From contig JAXRKN010000037.1 in NCBI GenBank assembly GCA_038502055.1, positions 1,984,001 through 2,048,000 on the forward strand: a stretch of 64,000 bases of DNA. Reading direction: 5' to 3'. Below, in pieces: positions 12,504 to 24,500 of this stretch. The notes below the pieces were generated by a model. That model did not search any database and had not been told where the DNA came from. It saw only the letters and a program-made list of their open reading frames with translations. The position numbers and the translations under genes were made by a program. This stretch comes from Tanytarsus gracilentus (Eukaryota > Arthropoda > Insecta > Diptera > Chironomidae). The first letter of the stretch is position 1. Every line of letters begins with the position of its first letter.

Positions 12504-15500
12504 ATGACGCTAAGCACATCGGAATCGGAAACGACCACAAATGTCATAAACAATAATAACACACCAGGCAAAGCGGCTGAAGTGGAAAATCTTCCGACAT
12601 CGGAATTGAGTTTGCTGGCCAAACTGGAGGCTGCAAATAAGCTTATCGAGAGTGACTCGAAGAGTCTCAACTCTCTGCAATCATCGGCTCATAGTCGAAA
12701 AAGTTCTGATACTAGTCAAATTAGTTTAAATTCAGGCTCATCGTCGGTGGGCGAGGAGGACATTTGGTCAATATGGGCGTTAATTGTGACCGATTGGGAC
12801 ACGGCACTTAAGAGAAAGAATCCATCAGTTAAGGAGCTCGTGCGTAAGGGAATACCGCATCACTTTAGAGCCATTGCTTGGCAATTGCTGTGCAACGCAA
12901 GTGATACCGATAAAAAGCAGTATGCAGAGTACATAAAAGCAACATCGGCTTGTGAACGTGTGATAAGACGAGACATTGCTCGTACATATCCCGAGCATGA
13001 TTTCTTTAAGGAGAAAGATGGCACGGGACAAGAGGCTCTATTTAATGTGATGAAAGCATACTCGCTGCATGATCGTGAAGTTGGATATTGTCAAGGTGAA
13101 TTTGTGCTTAATCAGCAAGAGAATAATTTTAAAACTACTTTCTTTTTCGTCAGGCTCCGGTTTTATTGTCGGCCTTTTACTCATGCAAATGCCAGAGGAA
13201 GAAGCTTTTGCCGTTCTCGTACAGATTATGCAACAGCATCGCATGCGAGACATGTTTAAGCCATCAATGTGTGTATAGAGAAAACTTTATATTCATATTG
13301 AGATTATTTTTTATTATCATCATCATATTTTTTAGGGCTGAATTGGGACTTTGCATGTATCAATTGGAGAATCTGGTACAAGAGCAAATACCCGAGCTTC
13401 ATATCCACTTTCAATCACAGGTAAAAGTTTGAATTTTAAAATCTTTAAAGTGAATTAATTTAATAAAATGCATTTTAGGCTTTTCAAACTTCAATGTACG
13501 CCTCAAGCTGGTTCCTAACTCTCTACACCACCACCCTCAATTTAAATCTCATCTGTTGTCGCATCATGGACGTCTTTTTAAGCGAGGGAATGGAAGTGAT
13601 TTTCAAAATTGCACTAGCTTTACTCACCATCGGCAAAGAGACCCTCCTCTCATCCGACATGGAAGCAATGCTCAAATATTTCCAGAAAGAACTGCCACAG
13701 AAAGTCGAGAGCGACGTCGAAGGTTTATTTAATTTAGCATATTCGATTAAAATAAACACGAAGAAGATGAAAAAGATGGAAAAGGATTATGCAGAAGTGA
13801 GGAAAAAGGAGCAGGAGGAGATGGTTGAGCTGAGGGTTAGTTGATTTTATTAAAATACTTTTTTAAATTAATCAAAAAATAATATTTTAGCGCTTACGAA
13901 ACGAAAATCGATTATTAAAGAAACGAAATGAGCTTCTCGAAGCCGAAAGCACGGAATTGGCAAATCGCCTGGTGCGAGGTCAAGTCTCCAGAGCCGAAGA
14001 GGAAGAAACAAAGTACTAACAATCACATTTAAGCTCCATACACGAAATAATTAATAATCTCTCACATATTTTCCAGTTACGCAATTCAATCGGAACTTTT
14101 GGCACTCCGACGAGCACATTTGGAAATTTCACATCAATTGGAAACGGCTACCGAGGAGGTACGAGCGTTGAGTTTGAGACTGCAAGAGAATGTAAGCTTG
14201 AAATGTTTTTGTAAATTTATTTTTAATGGTGGTAGAGAAGTAAATAACTATTTAAGGTGGAAGCACATTTGAATTGAAGCATTTTTATGCTGAATTTTTA
14301 TTCACTAATTTTTTAAGGACATCGAAAAAAGACAAAAAGGAGTTTTACCCCTCAAAGGTATAAAAGACACTCCTACGTAACAAAAAACCTGTAAATTATA
14401 TTTAGCTATAGATTTTCACAATGTCGCACGCCAAACCCACTGTCTGACCACCAAATAAATTGAAAACTTTTTGCCAGTAATCATTTCACAAACTCTTCTC
14501 ACATTTCTCTTTTTATCGCTAAAAAATTTATTCAATACTCTCAAATGTATAGCAGCAATCACAGCAAGATACCTCAATTGACTCTGTAAGTGATCATTAA
14601 AAACTGTTGCTTTATAAATTTAATTCCGCTAACGACTTTATTATTTATTTGCATGCACCTAATCACTTATTTTAATGTTTTAAAAATTATTTGTTAAAGT
14701 TAAGAAGGAATGAAAATGTTTAAATAATTTTCATTCCTTAATTTGCTTTTAAAATCACTTTATTGAAATACTCTTAATTCAGAACAACTCACGACAGAAT
14801 TCAATTGACGAGTTAATTCACAAGGAAGAAGCATTGAAAGAGCGTGATGAGATGGTTAGTTGCCTGCTCGAGGAACTTGTTAAGGTTCGTCAAGGAGCGG
14901 CCGAGAATGAAGACATTATCCGCAATCTTAGAACGAGAATTAATGAGCTCGAAGAAGACAAGAAACGACTCCGCGAGACAACCATTGACAATTCGGTTGC
15001 ACATCTTCAAGAAGAATTAATTGCCAGTAAGCTGCGCGAGGCAGAGGCAAGCTTATCACTTAAGGATCTTAAGCAACGTGTGATGGAACTTAGTTCACAA
15101 TGGCAGCGACAGTTGCAAGAGCAGAGAAATGACGCACAAGCACAGCCAGAATCGACACCGAAGAAACTTCTCGGTTTATGGGAAGCAACATCGGGAAGAT
15201 CACATGAGCAACAGAAGCTGGAAGAAGAACTCATGACAACGAGAATAAGAGAGATGGAAACATTGACTGAAGTCAAAGAGCTTCGATTGAGAGTTATGGA
15301 ACTTGAGACTCAAGTTCAAGTGTCGACAAATCAGTTGAGGCGACAGGATGAGGAGTACAAGAAGGTCAAAGAAGAACTCGAAGACGCTCTTCATCGTGAA
15401 AAAGAAGCTTCTAATAAGGCGCGTGAGCAACAGCACAGGTCAGGACTTGCAATAAATTCTTATAAAGTGTAATTAAATTAATTCTCCGCCCACAGATATT

Positions 15501-16164
15501 CCGATCTTGAATCTCGAATGAAAGACGAACTAATGAATGTGAAGATTAAATTTACCGAGCAAAGTGCACGACTTGCGGAATTAAAGCAAGAAGTGTCGAG
15601 ACTTGAAACGAAGGTAAAATGCATCATCAATTATTTTAAAACCATCAATAATATTTTTTTGCGATTTTAAGAATTCTGAAATGCAAGCGGAAGGAGAATT
15701 GAGGTCAAATTTGGAAGAGTCCGATCGAGTTCGTGAGCTACAAGATCGGGTTGCAGAACTTAAGGCGGAGGTGAGATTTTTTTATTTTCAATGACACGCC
15801 ATCAAAATCATCTCAAAATTAATTGTTCACTCATTGAATTAACACAAATTTTTAATGATTTTATTTACACGAAAAATAATCATAAGTCACGTGGAAAAAA
15901 TTTGTATCATACACACAATTTTCATAACTTAATTAAGAGTCAAAAGGATGATCACATTTTTTTCTTTGAAAATTTGATCATTTGATTGCTAAAACACCTC
16001 AAAATGCTGTAAATTATTTAACAAAACACTTTTAATATGCTACACAAAAAAGTAAAATATTGACGCTGAACTTCTTCTTGCTATTTGTGATTTCTCTTTG
16101 TTAACAGTATCCAACGCCTATCACAAGTCCTGACACTGAACAGCCGTGGAAGTGGATAAGCTAA
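12504..16164 (+). CDS. Evi5: Evi5-like Rab GTPase-activating protein (TBC domain plus coiled coil)
   Basis: Predicted Rab-GAP of the EVI5 family, which acts on Rab11-type recycling traffic and in cell migration and cytokinesis. Eleven coding exons: 12504-13095, 13154-13268, 13336-13420, 13479-13835, 13891-14012, 14077-14191, 14565-14585, 14783-15438, 15496-15613, 15672-15770 and 16108-16164; phases all agree and give 778 residues. A Ser-rich N-terminus precedes the TBC domain (about residues 110-320), which starts at GIPHHFRAIAWQ. It keeps both catalytic fingers: the arginine finger in IRRDIARTYPEH and the glutamine finger in VGYCQG. KKMKKMEKDY and a long E/K/R-rich coiled coil follow to the C-terminus, as in EVI5. 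The start is the first in-frame ATG. The 21-nt exon is the least certain part: it has good splice sites and is a multiple of three, so it could be a cassette. Convergent with the next gene. Confidence 0.95.
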
Positions 16165-17036
16165 ATTAATCGTTCACTCGCATAATTTTATTTGCACCGC
16201 ACTAAGTCATTAATCTTTAATAGAAACTAAAATTTCGTACTGATTAAATAATCTCGTCATTGTGTTAGTCAAGATTTAAAAAATATTAAAAACACTAATT
16301 AGAATGAATAGGGAAATAGAATCGAATTTTAAATTTTTTTTTTCAATCATACTGAGAAAATTAATTAGAGATTATAAAGATAAACTACAGAACATTTTAG
16401 ACTTCATGGAGGTTTTAGGCTAAAATATTTTATTCTACATCTTTAACACGCATAGAATCAAAAATCATCTTTAGTCACATTTTACTAACCCTAAGCATAG
16501 GAAAAATACGATTAAAAGGTTAATATGTAAAAAAATTGTACGAAAATTTTATAGTGTAGAATTTAGTTTTTGATGAATGCTTTTAAATGTGCTTAAGTAA
16601 TTTTTAAAAATATTTTTGTGTGTAATTTTGTATTTTTTCATTTCTAACCGTAACCGCATGATCATCACTGTACCTCAAATTTTTCCTTTAGAATATGAAC
16701 CACTCCTTAATTCCCAATCCCTAAAAGCCTTTCGCATGATAATCAAATTAATTTACTTAATTAACGATTTAGAATTCCAGTAACGAATTTTTATATATTT
16801 TTTCTCGCCCTTCAAAACATATCCAAAAATGTCCACATAACAGTTAGCGGGAGTGAAAAGTCGAGGTAAACATGGAACCCTCAACCATAACGATATAAAC
16901 TTCAATAATAAAGAATCTTTAGACGATGACGATGACATTAATTGTGAAACTTAAGAGAAAAATGTTAAAAAATTTCATTTCTGATGACATTAATAAAGAA
17001 AAAAGATTTTAATAAATGTGAATATTTAAATTGTTT
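16165..17036. other. evi5 3' UTR and convergent intergenic spacer
   Basis: This interval lies between the evi5 stop and the stop of the minus-strand FAM47-like gene. It has no coding exon. A plus-strand AATAAA near 16991-16999 is a plausible polyadenylation signal for evi5, implying a 3' UTR of about 0.8 kb. The two transcripts probably end close together or overlap. Confidence 0.45.
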
Positions 17037-18096
17037 TCAATAGAAATGACTCCAAAGTGGTTTCTCGGATTTTTCCGATTTTTGCGTTGATTTATCGAAA
17101 AGTTTATGTTCAACGAGAAATTTAGCGCGTGGAAGTTCGGGATTTTGTCGAAGATATTCAATTAACTCACGAGTTGATCGCAGATGAAGAATCGAATCGA
17201 AAACTGGCTTCAATGATTGCAGTTCTTCAGGACAGTTAATTTTGTACATGTCATCGAAGAGATCTTCATTGAATTTATTAATTCGCATCGCTTGAGGCAA
17301 ACCTCTTCCGAATGCGATCGTCTTTTGCTTTCGATTTCTAAGCTTTTTGTCACGTTGAGCCATTTTAATGACGTTGTTTTGGATTGAGATCTAAAAGTTT
17401 TAAATTATTTTTAATCAAAATGATTTGAAATTGAATTCTTACATTAGTCAGCTCCATGGCTTTCGACACTTCATGTGGAACAACAGAAATTTCTTTCGGT
17501 TCAACGTAGAGAGCTTTTGATGCGTCACCCTCAACTTGAATGGAGAAAAGTTGCTTTACAAATTCTTTATTAATGTTCGACTCATCGTCCATCTGCTTGA
17601 GCCAAACAGCAAAATGTTCAGCAGCGACATCAATTAGTTCTTCTGTCTGTTCAAAAAGCGGCTTTTCATGAATTTCTTTGCTGTCTCGAAAAACTTTTGT
17701 TTGCCAAACGATTCTCTCTTTTTTCAACTTTTTAATATAATCAGCAGCCCAATTTACATTTTGCTCGATACATTTTCTTTCAGGAACACGAGACTCAATG
17801 TTTAAATTGACCGACTTCGCCTTACGGTACTGCTCGATGGCATCTGCGAAATTCTCCTCTGTTAATCCTTCGCCAAGTTTTTTAATCAACTCTGGATGAA
17901 CTTCTTCCAAAAGCTCTTTAAAATTTAAAATTTTCTTCTCCTCAAATGCGTCGTTGCGTGGAAATGAAAGTTGCATAATTTTTGCTACTCGATCGTACAA
18001 TTTTGGCGGAAGACTTTGTGACATGTCTAAAGATTTTTTTGCACATTTATGATTCAATGGAGATGAATTTCTGAATTTTACATATTTTTTGTCCAT
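17037..18096 (-). CDS. FAM47-like protein (tentative)
   Basis: Two coding exons, 18096-17443 and 17390-17037, separated by a 52-base intron, encode 335 residues. I chose the ATG at 18096 because the upstream in-frame codons begin with TTG only. The protein is Lys/Glu-rich and soluble, with no signal peptide or membrane segment. A central block (WAADYIKKLKKER, then EHFAVWLKQM and ASKALYVEPKE) and a C-terminal block (CPEELQSLKPVFDSILHLRS) look like conserved insect sequence. The middle block resembles the C-terminal region of FAM47 proteins, known from testis and ciliated tissue. That match is from memory and weak; the biochemical role is unknown. The start codon is 362 bases from the divergent F-box gene, so a promoter may be shared. 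Confidence 0.8.
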
Positions 18097-18458
18097 TGTT
18101 AAAGAATTTAACAAATACCGATGAAAAAAAAAACAATTTTTAAGTATCCAAGGTAACCACGATTTTTTTAATCACCCTGTGCATGAATTCTAGCTATTTC
18201 ATCAAAAATTAGGGGTTTTATAACGGATAATTATAATTTAAGTGAAATTATTTTAACTTGCATTAATTTGGTTTAAATTTATTAAAGTTTTAAGATTGAA
18301 ATAAATTATTTAGTCGACTTGTACCTAAACTCACCTCTAACGGATTTTTTAAAAAAGAATTCACCAAACTCCCTAAAAGTACCTGGTTGTAAACATTATT
18401 GAACAGGTAAAAGTTCGCTCACCAAATAAATTTAGTATCTCACAGTTAATCGTGCAAA
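18097..18458. promoter_or_regulatory. Divergent spacer, FAM47-like gene / F-box gene
   Basis: This 362-base spacer separates two start codons pointing away from each other, so it must contain both 5' UTRs and at least one promoter. It is AT-rich. No canonical TATA box or other core element was assigned with confidence. Confidence 0.4.
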
Positions 18459-19937
18459 ATGGAAATTAAAAATTTCGTGAAACATTTGTGCTGTAAAAAA
18501 ATTCCAACGGATCCACTCGAGGCCTTTCCGAAGAAAATTAATGACAAAATATTTAGTTATTGCAGTGGAAATGATTTACTGAACTCTTCACTAGTCAATA
18601 AGAATTGGTATCAATTTATCGCATTGTCTTCGTCGTGCATGAACAGAATAAAAATTTTCATCACCGAGCCCAAAATTGGATGCTATCACTTATTTTCGAT
18701 GAACGATGCGATGATGTTAATTCAGCACGGAAGAAAATATCAGCACATTTCATTGACCTGTGTCGAGACTTTTTTAAAGTCGCAACATAAATTGCTGCTA
18801 GCGTCATTCCAATGGACCAGCGTACATTTGTACAATCACGGATTCAAGACAAAGATGGACTTTGTGAACTTTTTGGGAATTCTAGAGCCTTTCATTGAGG
18901 AACTGGTTCTTAGACAAGTTCGACATGGACGCACAATGTACATAATTTGCCACTCTAATTTCACATTTCCAAAGTTAAAGAGGCTGACAATCATAGATTG
19001 CTACACTTTTATGTACACTGAGGCATTTTCTGAGGTGAAGACACTGAACAATTTAATCATTGGAACCGATTCGCTTCCGTTTCACCTATCAGATGATCAC
19101 GAGTTTGTTGAAAGAGTCAAATCAATTCAGCAGCTGATGCTTAAAAATCATGGTGAGAATTTTATTAAATTAAAAAAGTTGAATTTTAAAAACTTTTCAT
19201 GCTTTTTAGATCTTAAATATCTTGAACTTTTTATTCATCAACGAGACTTCGATTCAATGTTTATGGACCAAAGATTTTTAAAACGCATCGAATTTCAACT
19301 TCATCAGCTTTATGTTGGAAAATTCATGTACATGGACAACGTCGCCGATGACATTAATGTGGTGCAAATTAACAATTTTGTGGATTTTTTGAGATCACAA
19401 GAGAAGACGTTGATATTGTTTTATATGGAAAAATGGCTCGGCAATGATGTTCTCGAGTATGCTGTAAATGAAATGCACTTGAGAGAGTTGACAATCTCAA
19501 ACTTAGACCACTGTGAAAATCACGACGAATCTTTCGCCAACATGTCACTTTTCACGAACGATACCATCGAGAAACTCAGCATTTGGTCGCAATCATCGCA
19601 CTATCATAACACAGTTTCCGAAATCATTAAAGTATGCAGATCTCTCCGAATGCTCGAAGTGAGGACGATTAACCAAAATATTCTCAACACTGTTGTCAAA
19701 TTCAATGAACATCTCGAAATAATCATCACGGATTTTTTCACCGCTTTTATGCCACCAGAACGTGCTGTATTAACGAGCTTGAAGAAAATGATCATTAATG
19801 TAAATTGCGCGGATAATTTTAGAGACTTGATTGGTGGTAAGGACAAATACTCTAATTTTGAGGTGGTTTTCTTAAATGCGGCAAAAAGCTTAAAACGACG
19901 ATGGGATTTGAACAACATGAGCTTTTATAGATTTTAA
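18459..19937 (+). CDS. F-box protein with LRR-like C-terminal region
   Basis: Intronless gene encoding 492 residues. An N-terminal F-box lies at about residues 20-63 (DPLEAFPKKINDKIFSYC, then LLNSSLVNKNWYQF). Its pattern of Leu/Pro at the start, a hydrophobic middle and a conserved Trp is typical. This suggests an SCF ubiquitin-ligase substrate adaptor that binds Skp1. The remaining 430 residues have irregular leucine-rich spacing (for example LKRLTIIDC, LRELTISNL, IEKLSIWS, LRMLEVRTI), consistent with degenerate LRRs that would bind substrate; the target is unknown. Start codon context is AAAATGG. An AATAAA sits 18 bases past the stop. Single-exon F-box/LRR genes of this kind form large variable families in nematoceran flies, so a one-to-one orthologue may not exist. 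Confidence 0.88.
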   Translation: MEIKNFVKHLCCKKIPTDPLEAFPKKINDKIFSYCSGNDLLNSSLVNKNWYQFIALSSSCMNRIKIFITEPKIGCYHLFSMNDAMMLIQHGRKYQHISLTCVETFLKSQHKLLLASFQWTSVHLYNHGFKTKMDFVNFLGILEPFIEELVLRQVRHGRTMYIICHSNFTFPKLKRLTIIDCYTFMYTEAFSEVKTLNNLIIGTDSLPFHLSDDHEFVERVKSIQQLMLKNHGENFIKLKKLNFKNFSCFLDLKYLELFIHQRDFDSMFMDQRFLKRIEFQLHQLYVGKFMYMDNVADDINVVQINNFVDFLRSQEKTLILFYMEKWLGNDVLEYAVNEMHLRELTISNLDHCENHDESFANMSLFTNDTIEKLSIWSQSSHYHNTVSEIIKVCRSLRMLEVRTINQNILNTVVKFNEHLEIIITDFFTAFMPPERAVLTSLKKMIINVNCADNFRDLIGGKDKYSNFEVVFLNAAKSLKRRWDLNNMSFYRF

Positions 19938-19954
19938 GACGTGACAATTTTTAC

Positions 19955-19960
19955 AATAAA
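19955..19960 (+). terminator. Polyadenylation signal AATAAA of the F-box gene
   Basis: Canonical AATAAA 18 bases after the stop codon at 19937, followed by an A/T-rich stretch. This implies a very short 3' UTR. Confidence 0.55.
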
Positions 19961-21500
19961 ATTTTTAATCAAAACTTTAAAGATTTTTCTCTGCGAGTAA
20001 AATTAAAAACTTTCAAGCTCATTTAGCCGGTGAATTGAAAAAAAATGTAAACAAACCCATGTGAGAGCAGCGATCATTAAAAGTCATTGAAAATATTTTT
20101 CTCTCACTCTCTCGGAGATCACCTCGCACACATATATCCAGTGATATTGCTCTCAGCATTAATCCACACACATGTAGAAGGAGAAAAATACAAATTGAGC
20201 AAAAGTAAAACGCAAAGCATTCGCCTTTCAGTTTAAAGGCTACCGTTGACTCGTCAAGTCGTTTACACACTAAAATCTTTCGCGTGCCGTGATATCATTT
20301 CATTGCAGTGTCCAATAATCATATCATCATCTGAATATATTTTTCTCTCGCGTGTGAAAAGCATTTTTTGTAAATTTTATTATCGTCTCACTTAATTCAA
20401 TCATAATAAAAGTTTAAGATATTTTTTTACAACAATTTACGCATTTTACAACATCCTCGAAGTGAGTGTCGTGCGGCATTGCACAATTAAGTTCTAAATG
20501 AAATTCATGTTGAGAATGAGAGCTAGAAAGACATAGAAGAAATCAATGCAGGCCATCGACTATACGCGATGAGATTCAATGTACCGTAGCACTTTAGCTG
20601 CTGCAATTTTGCACTCATATCACTCGACAAAATCAGCAATAAAAATTAACTTTGAAAGAGATGCAAATTGATTTTAATTGAAATTTAAATAAAATATTGT
20701 GCTCGACTTTCACAAACGGTTCTGAAATCGATCACCTTTCAATAGCACGCATGAAGGATGTGCTAAGAGTGATTAATTGAGTCTCACATCCTCATATGCT
20801 GCTGTCGATTTCTATTTGTTTAGTTTATTCTCTTTTTTTAAAATATTTTATGTGTCCAAAATAAAGAAGAAATGCGAGAAGACAGCAAAAAAAATTAAAA
20901 ATCACCAACGACAGAGAAAGAAGGAGGAAAGATTAAAAATGAATGCGAGAGATATCTCTCCAACCAAGTGGACATTTGAGAAGGAAAAATGTGCAAAATG
21001 ATTTCAATAATCTGAGCACACCGGCGACCAATAGATTTGAACAACTGATTCAATAGCGAGATTCTAACAACATCGTTAGTGTCGCGAATTATAATTTTTT
21101 TCTTGTTGGTGATCCTCATAAATATTTATCATAGAAGCAATATTTGATTGCCATCGTTAATTTTCTCAAGGGATGGACACTAAGAAAAATTTAATTAATC
21201 CTTTTCGCTCTGCAAATTCGTTCAGCTCTCTTCATCGACCGGAATTTTATTTGTGATCATTTATCACAGTTTTTTTTCTCGTGCCAATAAATTATTTAAT
21301 TTTAGATTAAATTTCATCGATATCATTTAAAAATGTAAAATGATGAAAAAGTGATAATGAAAATGGACTGAAAGACTTTCTCGTGTGAGAGATTGTTGAA
21401 AAACGATAAACATACGCCACGAACAGTGAGTTCAAGGACTCAATAATAATAATTAATTTTTTTCGTGTGTGTGTAAAACTTGAAGGAAAAAGAACAGAAA
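19961..21500 (+). promoter_or_regulatory. Upstream region and 5' UTR of the SMOC/pentagone-type gene
   Basis: About 1.5 kb with no convincing gene. It contains CT/GA-rich patches (for example CTCTCACTCTCTC around 20101-20113) of the sort bound by GAGA-type factors in flies. The transcription start of the downstream gene should lie here. A minus-strand open frame at 20019-20270 has no recognisable features and is not called. Confidence 0.35.
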
Positions 21501-24500
21501 ATGTTGATTTCAGTAAAAAGTTTGGTATTTTGCATACTCATAACTGTTGGATTTTATCTTGAATCATCATCGGCAGCACAACAGGTAAATTATTGGAGAT
21601 TTTACGTAGAATTAATAGATCAAATATTTGCGATCTCAAGATCTCGGGTTATTTTCAATCTCGCGTTAAATTTCATGTCTAAACGTGCAGCATTGCATAG
21701 TCAATTTATTACCACTGAGAGAGCGAATTATTTAAAATTAATGCTGACGATTGAGATTGATTGAAGGCAGTAAATTTTCTTCGTCAAAACTTCCGATTGC
21801 ACTCTTGCCGATTGATCGAGCATTAATTAAAGCGTTTGTTTATAGTTTTTTGAAAGATTGCTATTAGCACTCAATTTTATTAGTGAAAAAAATTTCAAAT
21901 TATCAACAATTTAACCGTCAAGAAAATGTGACGTGTGATTTCAATAAAATTAGGGAATTGCCTCCTTCAAATTTATTTTAAATTGAGTAAATTGCGTCAC
22001 GTGAAATGTTTACCTTATCATCATGTGAGCTCGCATCATTAAGAACATTTTCTCACTTCACATCGTGATCATCAACACGTCCATAAAGACGTCATAGGCA
22101 CATCAAATTGAATTTAATAAATTATTGTCTATACGAAGTTGTGCATCTGGAACGTATTAAGAGGCACTTGATGGATGTTTTTCTCTTAACAATAAAAAGT
22201 GATTGTTGCAACCCACACTCTTCAGAGAGCGAGAAAAAGAGCCTTAAAATTGCGCTGTTCTTTATCATCCCGAAAATCCATTTTTGGTATGAGAAAAGAA
22301 AGAAAGCCGAAAAAAAAGGTGAAGAAGAAAATCCCATTAAAAAGGTGTAAAACATGAGCATGAGTGAGAGAGATGGAGAGAGACTTGTGTTCTATCGGTG
22401 TGAAGTCCATACGAAAATCAAAAATTAAATGGATTTTGTTTCTTTGCTTCTTCTTTTTTTGGAGCGAAAAAGGTTTTATTTTTGCCTTCAGTCGATTTTA
22501 GATGCTCGAAAATATTTTCGCAAATTATGTTTAGAATGAAAATTATAAAAAATTAATTTTTGCTTATTCTGAAGGCGACATTAAGGGCAACTGATGTCTT
22601 TTTATTATTTGTGGCGAACCAAAAAAGCAACATCGAGAGCATTAAAGAGATCAATGTTTGGGATAAAGAGTAGGCAGCAGCAAGCAGAAGCAGCAAAAGT
22701 ACAAAACGTATATCAGATGGCAAAGCCATGAAAGGATTTTTCTTCTTATTTTTTCGGGATTTCTCTCTCACTCATCTTTTTACCTTTTTTCTTCCAATCT
22801 ACATTCTCTCTGATGTGTTGCCGTGCTGGCTGGCCTTTTTTTTATTCGAAGCACTCCAAAGGAGATATGAGAAAGGAATAATAAAAAGAAGAAGAACCCA
22901 GAGTCTAAATGTCTAGCACGATCGACCAGAGCAAAAGGCAATTCTGTGTTGGTGTTGTTTGGCATTTTCTTATACTTTTTCATTTCTTCTTCCTTCTCTT
23001 CTCTTAACACTTTTTATGTTTTGTTTTTTTCTTCTTTCTCTCCGCTGGTTCATCTTCTCACATGAACACGATATTGGATTATGTTCCTCTCTCTCCTCAT
23101 CTCCACATGAGCATTACTGACGATGATGATGCTGTGAGAGAGAGATCAGGTTTACATCACCAATACAGATGACTTTGAGTGTCATATGCGATATTAAAAA
23201 ATTATTTAAGACATTTTATTTTATTAAAAAATCAATTTCTTAATATTTTAAAATCGTGACTAAAATTTTTTAGCTTGCAAATTTTTTCCACATGATCTCA
23301 TTTGTTTTAATCCTCTTAGGCATGCAAAAAAACTATAATAAGAAATATTTTGACATGTTTCGTTAAACAAATTTTTTATGACACGCTTCTCATATTTCAC
23401 ACGTCAGACACTGGCTTGTTAGTCTTGCACTCTCAAAAGATGAAAGGAAATTGGATAAAATGTCATTAATTAAATGAGTCAATATTGATCATACATGATC
23501 ATGGAATTCACACGACACTTGCCCGTTTGTGTGTAGAGAAAGACGATGTGGAATTTGAAGGAAGTGCAGAGAAGTTTTGTGAAAGAACAAAGAGAAATAA
23601 AAAAAGTGTCAGATCAAATAAAAAAAATTAAAAAGATGCACTAGTTTAAAGAATCTCATTTTAGAATTTTGCTGCGCAGTCCCTCGGCCAATAAAAATTT
23701 TCTTTTTATGCGAAAGAAATAAAAATTGCTTTAAATCCATAGACGAGATTTCTTTCAAGTGAGAACGCAAATGACTTTGGCGCCTCACAATATTAAAAGC
23801 TGCGAAAAAAAATATTAATTGATAAGCGATATTAAAATTTTTTCCTCTTAATTGATTCATGTTTATTTTATGTCTCAAAATGTTTGCTTTCACTGCGGCG
23901 CTCACAAAATTTAATGCGACTGTAAAAGTCATTTCAATTAATCATCGAATAATTTTTGCAATAAATTTTTGATTTCTTAAAATTTTCATATTTTTTGCTT
24001 TACAAAAAATTACCATAACTCGATGATCAGCAGCACGAGCAAAACACAAAGACAGAACTCTAGCGCCATCCAGTAAAAATTTTATTTTTAGCGAAAATTA
24101 ATGATTTATTCAGACATGGCTGCTTACTCTCCGCTAATCACATTAGTATTACTTTTCGCCCCGCGACGACGCATACGACGTCGAGACACTTAAGCTGTCA
24201 TTAATATCACCATTAATTTGCATTTTAACGCTAACCAGTAGCAAGACATGGAGAGAGAGATATTTGAGAGCGTTTAAAAATAATTCGAAAAATTTATCGG
24301 TCAGATCATTAGCCCTGTATCATGTTAATTGATCGACTTAAATAATTTAAACTTGTTTTTTTGCTCTCTCCAGATATCAGAGTGTGCTGCAAAAGGAGGT
24401 GAATGCGATGAGACTAAAAGTCGGCCAGTTTGCGGCTCCGATGGACATACTTATACATCGAGATGCCATTTGATAAAAGCCCAATGCAATGGCTATAAAG

